A stretch of DNA of 33,120 nt, from positions 1-33,120 of the forward strand of contig JAAZCL010000158.1 of NCBI GenBank assembly GCA_012513315.1, read 5' to 3'. The notes beneath the pieces were generated by a model. That model made no database searches, was not told where the DNA came from, and was given only the letters and a program-made list of their open reading frames with translations. Position numbers and translations under genes: made by a program. The DNA is from Bacteroidales bacterium (GTDB taxonomy: Bacteria > Bacteroidota > Bacteroidia > Bacteroidales > Dysgonomonadaceae). This document shows, piece by piece, positions 28,727 to 33,120 of this stretch (positions are counted from its first letter, which is position 1; the number at the start of each line of letters is the position of its first letter).

Positions 28727-28969
28727 ATGTTTAAATTTTTATTTTTCCTAATACTTATATTTATGGTTATAAGAGGCATATTCGCCTTCTTATTCAGATT
28801 TCTAAATACCGGTAGATTCAAATCACAGCAAGATAGAACTCAACAACGGCCAACTCAACCCAAGCAGCCTGAATCGCAGGAAGAGAGAATTATAGATTAC
28901 CAGAAAAAGTCATTTGAATCTAGCGAAATTGAAGATGCAGATTATATCGAAATTAAGGATCATAAATGA
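28727..28969 (+). CDS. DUF4834 family small membrane protein
   Basis: FKFLFFLILIFMVIRGIFAFLFRFL, then a Gln/Pro-rich linker and DADYIEIKDHK tail; typical position after pssA. Confidence 0.75.
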   Translation: MFKFLFFLILIFMVIRGIFAFLFRFLNTGRFKSQQDRTQQRPTQPKQPESQEERIIDYQKKSFESSEIEDADYIEIKDHK

Positions 28970-29009
28970 ACATATAAACTAGTTATTTCCATATTCTTAA
29001 TATATTCCT

Positions 29010-29017
29010 TATTTTTG
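29010..29017 (+). promoter_or_regulatory. Putative -7 element TATTTTTG for the 29071 operon
   Basis: TATTTTTG matches TAnnTTTG; only a weak TTTC at 28986-28989 sits 20 nt upstream. Confidence 0.4.
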
Positions 29018-29070
29018 TTATAATGGAAAATCAAATAGTGTAATATAATTAAAGTAACACAATATTAATC

Positions 29071-30333
29071 ATGACAGATATTTTTGATCGTTTAAAAAGT
29101 GCTGCCGGTCCGCTTGAGCAGTATCGCCAAAAGGCTGAAGGTTATTTCATGTTTCCTGAATTAGAGGGAGAAATTGGACCTAGAATGAAATTTCTTGGTA
29201 AAGAAGTAATCACATGGAGTCTTAATAACTATTTGGGATTGGCAAATCACCCCGAAGTGCGTGAAGCTGATGCAAAAGCAGCAGCCGATTGGGGAATGGC
29301 ATACCCTATGGGCGCCAGAATGATGTCGGGACAAACAAAATATCATAAAGAGCTTGAAGTTCGTCTTTCTAAGTTCGAGAAAAAAGAATCTACATACCTC
29401 CTCAATTATGGTTACCAGGGTATGGTTTCTATAATCGATTCACTTGTATCAAGAAATGATGTTATTGTGTATGACTCAGAGTCACATGCATGCATTATGG
29501 ATGGCATCTTTTTGCACAAAGCTAAAGGAGGCAAAAGTTTTGTTTATCCTCACAACGATATGGAACGTTGCGATAGGATGCTTGGCTTTGCCACACGTAA
29601 TGCTGAAGCGACAGGTGGTGGAATTTTACTAATTACAGAAGGTGTATTCGGAATGTCGGGAGACCTAGGCAATCTACCTGGAATTATTAAGTTGAGAGAT
29701 AAGTATAATTTCCGAATCATGATTGATGATGCACACGGATTTGGTACAATGGGCGAAACGGGTGCTGGTGCCAGTGAGCACTTTGGACTAATGGATGAGA
29801 TAGATATCTACTTCGCAACATTTGCAAAATCAATGGCAGGTATTGGTGCATTTGTAAGTTCAGAAAAAGCAATTATAGATTCTCTGAAGTATAATATGCG
29901 ATCACAGATCTTTGCTAAATCACTACCCATGCCAATGGTAATTGGTGCTTTAAAACGACTAGATATTCTCCAAAATCAACCAGAGCACAAAGAGAAGCTG
30001 TGGAGAGTTGCTAAATCTTTACAAGAAGGCTTAGTTGCAGAGGGCTTCAATATCGGAAACACAGAATCACCCGTTACGCCTGTATATGTCAAAGGAAATG
30101 TTGCAGAAGGCACAAACGTTGTAATTGATTTGCGTGAGAACCATAATATTTTCTGCTCACTTGTTGCATATCCTGTTGTACCTAAAGATGTGCTAATGCT
30201 TAGGCTAATACCTACTGCTTCTCATACTCAGAAAGAAGTAGATCAAACAATTGAAGTATTTAAAAAGATAAAAGCTAATCTTGAAGCAGGAAAATATAAG
30301 GGCGACGAGATGCAATCCAAATCTGTTGAGTAA
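29071..30333 (+). CDS. PLP-dependent alpha-oxoamine synthase family acyltransferase, probable cysteate fatty acyltransferase (sulfonolipid synthesis)
   Basis: ITWSLNNYLGLANHPEV, YPMGARMMSGQTKYHKELEVRLSKFEKKE, MIDDAHGFGTMGETGAG, FATFAKSMAGIGAF (PLP Lys). Family certain; substrate inferred from neighbours. Confidence 0.75.
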   Translation: MTDIFDRLKSAAGPLEQYRQKAEGYFMFPELEGEIGPRMKFLGKEVITWSLNNYLGLANHPEVREADAKAAADWGMAYPMGARMMSGQTKYHKELEVRLSKFEKKESTYLLNYGYQGMVSIIDSLVSRNDVIVYDSESHACIMDGIFLHKAKGGKSFVYPHNDMERCDRMLGFATRNAEATGGGILLITEGVFGMSGDLGNLPGIIKLRDKYNFRIMIDDAHGFGTMGETGAGASEHFGLMDEIDIYFATFAKSMAGIGAFVSSEKAIIDSLKYNMRSQIFAKSLPMPMVIGALKRLDILQNQPEHKEKLWRVAKSLQEGLVAEGFNIGNTESPVTPVYVKGNVAEGTNVVIDLRENHNIFCSLVAYPVVPKDVLMLRLIPTASHTQKEVDQTIEVFKKIKANLEAGKYKGDEMQSKSVE

Positions 30334-31661
30334 TGTTAAGATTAAAAGCCCAGAACAAATACTGGCTAACCTGTACTCAGTGCGGTTATGAAACCCCTAA
30401 CTTCTGGACTTGGTTTGATCAAAATCAGCAATGTCCAAAGTGTTCTAGCAAGCATTCCGAGGTATCTTATAATAGAAGATACCAAAGATTACCACGTATA
30501 ATGAATCGTGTAAATGATAGTTTTTGGACCTACTTTCCCTTTTTGCCTCTTTTACGTAGAAGACACATTGTGTCATTTAAAGAAGGAGCAATTCCTGTTG
30601 AGAGATGGGGTTTCCTTGAGGAGTTTGCCAAAAAAGAATTTAATCTAGATATTAAAGTTCATGTTTACCGCAACGATCTCAATGGGGGCACCGGCACATT
30701 TAAAGATATTGCAGCTTCTTTGGCCGCAAGTATTTTCAGTGAAATAGGAATAAATCAGTACTGTATTGCTTCAACAGGCAATTCGGCTACTGCTTATGCT
30801 AAATATCTCTCAAAGGCAAATGTCAACTGCTCAGTTTTCATGCCCGAGGATACTATAGGTACTTCAGAAGCAACTATTACTTCTTATGGCCAACAAGTAT
30901 TCAAAGTATCAGGAGACTACGCTAGAGCTAAAGAAATAGCTGCCGGCTACGCAAAGATTCACAACATACCTATGTCTACCGGAAATATCGATCCAATACG
31001 AGTTGAAGCCAAAAAGACTATGGTCTTTGAATTGCTTCGCCAGATGGATAAATTTCCCGATGTATATATACAAGCTGTAAGCGGTGGAACGGGTCCTATT
31101 GCTATAGATAAAGGTATAAGAGAGATTAAATCAATCTATCCCGATATTAAGAATCCTCGCTTTATGCTGGTGCAACCAGATGGGTGTGACCCAATGGTTA
31201 GTGCTTGGGAAAAAGCCGAAGTAGAAGGTTTTCCCGAAGGTTTTGAGAAAAACTATCCAATAATTGATAATCCAAAGACCGAAGTTCCAACATTGGCCAC
31301 AGGAAACCCTGCTACCTACCCTATTGTTGCAAAACTAGTTAAAGAATCGGGAGGTACATTTTTAAGAATGCGTGAGACTAAGTTGCTATCCATAGGTAAA
31401 CTTGTTGCATATGAGCAAAAAGTAATACCAGGGCCCGCATCTTCGGTATGTCTTGCAGGTTTCTTTTTGGCTCTTAAAAAGAATAAAATTAAGGATGGAG
31501 AAACAGTTCTTATTAATATTGGTGAAGGTCCAAACCGTGCACCATATTATCTAGAGCAAATGGTCAATACCTCACAACTAGTAAGTAAAGTAGAAGAATG
31601 TTCGCCCCATTTCATTGACGATTTTCGCAAAGAGCTTTGGGACGAAGTTTTGAGAGACTAA
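30333..31661 (+). CDS. Threonine-synthase-like PLP enzyme with N-terminal zinc-ribbon motif, probable cysteate synthase
   Basis: CTQCGYETPNF...CPKC; GGTGTFKDIAASLAASIF, CIASTGNSATAYAKYLSKANV, VSGGTGPIAIDKGIREIK. Overlaps the upstream stop (TAATG). Confidence 0.7.
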   Translation: MLRLKAQNKYWLTCTQCGYETPNFWTWFDQNQQCPKCSSKHSEVSYNRRYQRLPRIMNRVNDSFWTYFPFLPLLRRRHIVSFKEGAIPVERWGFLEEFAKKEFNLDIKVHVYRNDLNGGTGTFKDIAASLAASIFSEIGINQYCIASTGNSATAYAKYLSKANVNCSVFMPEDTIGTSEATITSYGQQVFKVSGDYARAKEIAAGYAKIHNIPMSTGNIDPIRVEAKKTMVFELLRQMDKFPDVYIQAVSGGTGPIAIDKGIREIKSIYPDIKNPRFMLVQPDGCDPMVSAWEKAEVEGFPEGFEKNYPIIDNPKTEVPTLATGNPATYPIVAKLVKESGGTFLRMRETKLLSIGKLVAYEQKVIPGPASSVCLAGFFLALKKNKIKDGETVLINIGEGPNRAPYYLEQMVNTSQLVSKVEECSPHFIDDFRKELWDEVLRD

Positions 31662-31681
31662 AGTTTATAAGGCTATCCTGC

Positions 31682-31771
31682 AGATGTTTGGGATGGTCAT
31701 ACAATAGAGGTCTGGACAGTCACACAAAGATGACTAGATAGTCACATAAAGATGTTCGTACAGTCACATTA
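31682..31771. repeat. Four imperfect tandem repeats of 22-24 bp, consensus near AGATGnnnnnACAGTCACAnAA
   Basis: Units begin at 31682, 31706, 31728 and 31750 (spacing 24, 22, 22). Confidence 0.8.
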
Positions 31772-31801
31772 ATTGCTAGTTTCTCATAATTAAACCAAAT
31801 T

Positions 31802-32593
31802 ATGCAAAACAATAAAACTATATGGATAACAGGAGCATCGTCGGGAATAGGCGAAGCTTCTGCTTATCAATTTGCTAAAGAAAAGGCTAACCTTATCCTA
31901 ACGGCTACTCGTGAAGATAAACTGAATGAGGTTCGGCAAAAATGCATTAGTCTGGGTGCTCAATGTAAAGTACTGCCATACGATCTTTCAGACCTGGAGA
32001 ATATTGATGAACTAACCGACAAAGCCATTTCAGCATTTGGAGATATTGATATTGTTTTTCTTAATGCAGGCATTAGTCAACGCTCCAAAACTCTCGATAC
32101 ATCGTTCACGGTAGACGAAAAAATAATGGCCGTAAACTTCTTTGCACCGGTAAAGATTACAAAACGTTTACTACCCAAAATGATCGAAAACGGAGGAGGC
32201 ACAATAGCTGTTACTAGTAGCATCTCAGGCAAATTCGGCTTCCCCCTCAGATCAGCTTACGCCTCATCGAAATTTGCCGTATACGGATTCTTCGAAACTG
32301 TTCATGCCGAGTATTACAACGATAACATACGAGTTGTAATTGTGTGCCCAGGCAGAATTAAAACTAACATATCTTACAACGCGCTCGAGGCCGATGGAAC
32401 AAAACATGCAAAAATGGATTCCGGTCAACAAGACGGAATGTCGGCCCAGAAAGCAGCAATTAAGATTGTTAGAGCCATAAACAACCACAAACCCGAAGTA
32501 TTGGTAGGTGGCAAGGAGCTAATCATGGTTTATATAAAACGATTATTCCCTGCTCTGTCTCGAAAATTGGTACGTAAAGTTAGTGCAACATAA
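31802..32593 (+). CDS. SDR family NAD(P)-dependent oxidoreductase, possible 3-ketocapnine reductase
   Basis: IWITGASSGIGEASAYQFA; FLNAGISQRS; SSISGKFGFPLRSAYASSKFAVYGF (YxxxK). Confidence 0.85.
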   Translation: MQNNKTIWITGASSGIGEASAYQFAKEKANLILTATREDKLNEVRQKCISLGAQCKVLPYDLSDLENIDELTDKAISAFGDIDIVFLNAGISQRSKTLDTSFTVDEKIMAVNFFAPVKITKRLLPKMIENGGGTIAVTSSISGKFGFPLRSAYASSKFAVYGFFETVHAEYYNDNIRVVIVCPGRIKTNISYNALEADGTKHAKMDSGQQDGMSAQKAAIKIVRAINNHKPEVLVGGKELIMVYIKRLFPALSRKLVRKVSAT

Positions 32594-32680
32594 GTCAATA
32601 TTGTCTACAAAATATTCTTCAATTAATATAACCTTCATATTTAGAATCTAGAAACATTGACTTCAAAAAAGAAATAAAAA

Positions 32681-33120
32681 ATGAAAGAGAATTATATCAT
32701 ATCAGGAATTCAACAAATTGGTATTGGAGTTGAGAATTTTGCAGAAGCTTGGAAGTACTATATAGACGTTTTCAATATGGATATTCGTATCCTCGAAGAC
32801 GATAAAGTAGCTGAGTTAATGCTGCCTTACACAGGTGGAAAACCTCATAAGCGTAGAGCAGCCATAGCTCTTAATATGCAAGGTGGAGGTGGATTTGAGA
32901 TATGGCAATATTCAGAGCGCAAACCTAAACCCATCGACTTCCAAATACAGGTGGGCGATTTGGGCGTTTTTGTTGCAAAAATAAAGAGTAGGGATGTAAT
33001 GAAGACCTACCAACATTTCAGTAAAAAACCAAATGTACAACTTCTTGGAGAGCCACAAAAGAGTTTAGATGGTCATAAAACATTTTTTATGAAAGATCCA
33101 TTCGGAAATCTCTTTCTGAT
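32681..33120 (+). CDS. VOC (glyoxalase/bleomycin-resistance fold) family protein, 3'-truncated by window end
   Basis: Translated by hand: MKENYIISGIQQIGIGVENFAEAWKYYIDVFNMDIRILEDDKVAELMLPYTGG...FEIWQYSERKPKPIDFQIQVGDLGVFVAKIK...KTFFMKDPFGNLF. Not in the ORF track because there is no stop in the window. Confidence 0.85.
   Translation, partial: MKENYIISGIQQIGIGVENFAEAWKYYIDVFNMDIRILEDDKVAELMLPYTGGKPHKRRAAIALNMQGGGGFEIWQYSERKPKPIDFQIQVGDLGVFVAKIKSRDVMKTYQHFSKKPNVQLLGEPQKSLDGHKTFFMKDPFGNLFL

Noticed and set aside
29071-30333. Assignment as serine palmitoyltransferase or 2-amino-3-ketobutyrate CoA ligase
   Set aside because: Family motifs fit all of these, but a neighbouring cysteate-synthase-like gene and SDR favour cysteate acyltransferase. 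Not fully excluded without phylogeny.
31682-31771. CRISPR array interpretation of the 22-bp repeats
   Set aside because: Units are degenerate and directly abutting, with no unique spacers and no cas genes.

Overview
The window is a 33 kb chromosomal segment with Bacteroidota (probably Bacteroidales) character: TAnnTTTG-type -7 promoter elements, DUF3078, DUF4834, DUF5063 and GSCFA families, and a MurF-Alr fusion. Most of it is housekeeping. In order it carries a ClC channel (5'-truncated), fmt, a DUF3078 protein (-), LemA, a TPM-domain protein, miaA, lysA, a GT2 glycosyltransferase, a DegP/HtrA protease, the primary sigma factor, an OmpA-family protein, then on the minus strand murF-alr, GSCFA, a class I SAM rRNA methyltransferase, a 3'-5' exonuclease and DUF5063. 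The plus strand resumes with rimP-nusA-infB, an OmpH/Skp-like protein, murI, a CvpA-like protein, psd, pssA and DUF4834. At the right end is a probable sulfonolipid (capnine-type) cluster: an alpha-oxoamine-synthase-family acyltransferase, a threonine-synthase-like (cysteate-synthase-like) enzyme, an SDR, and a VOC protein cut by the window end and absent from the ORF track. No tRNA, rRNA, CRISPR array, IS element or prophage was recognised. The most interesting signals are: (1) the putative sulfonolipid cluster next to psd/pssA; (2) an intrinsic-terminator-like hairpin directly after the rimP-nusA-infB promoter, a candidate attenuator; (3) a compact promoter/small-ORF/terminator unit on the minus strand at about 17.21-17.31 kb, a candidate sRNA or mini-gene; (4) several non-coding palindromes and tandem-repeat tracts.
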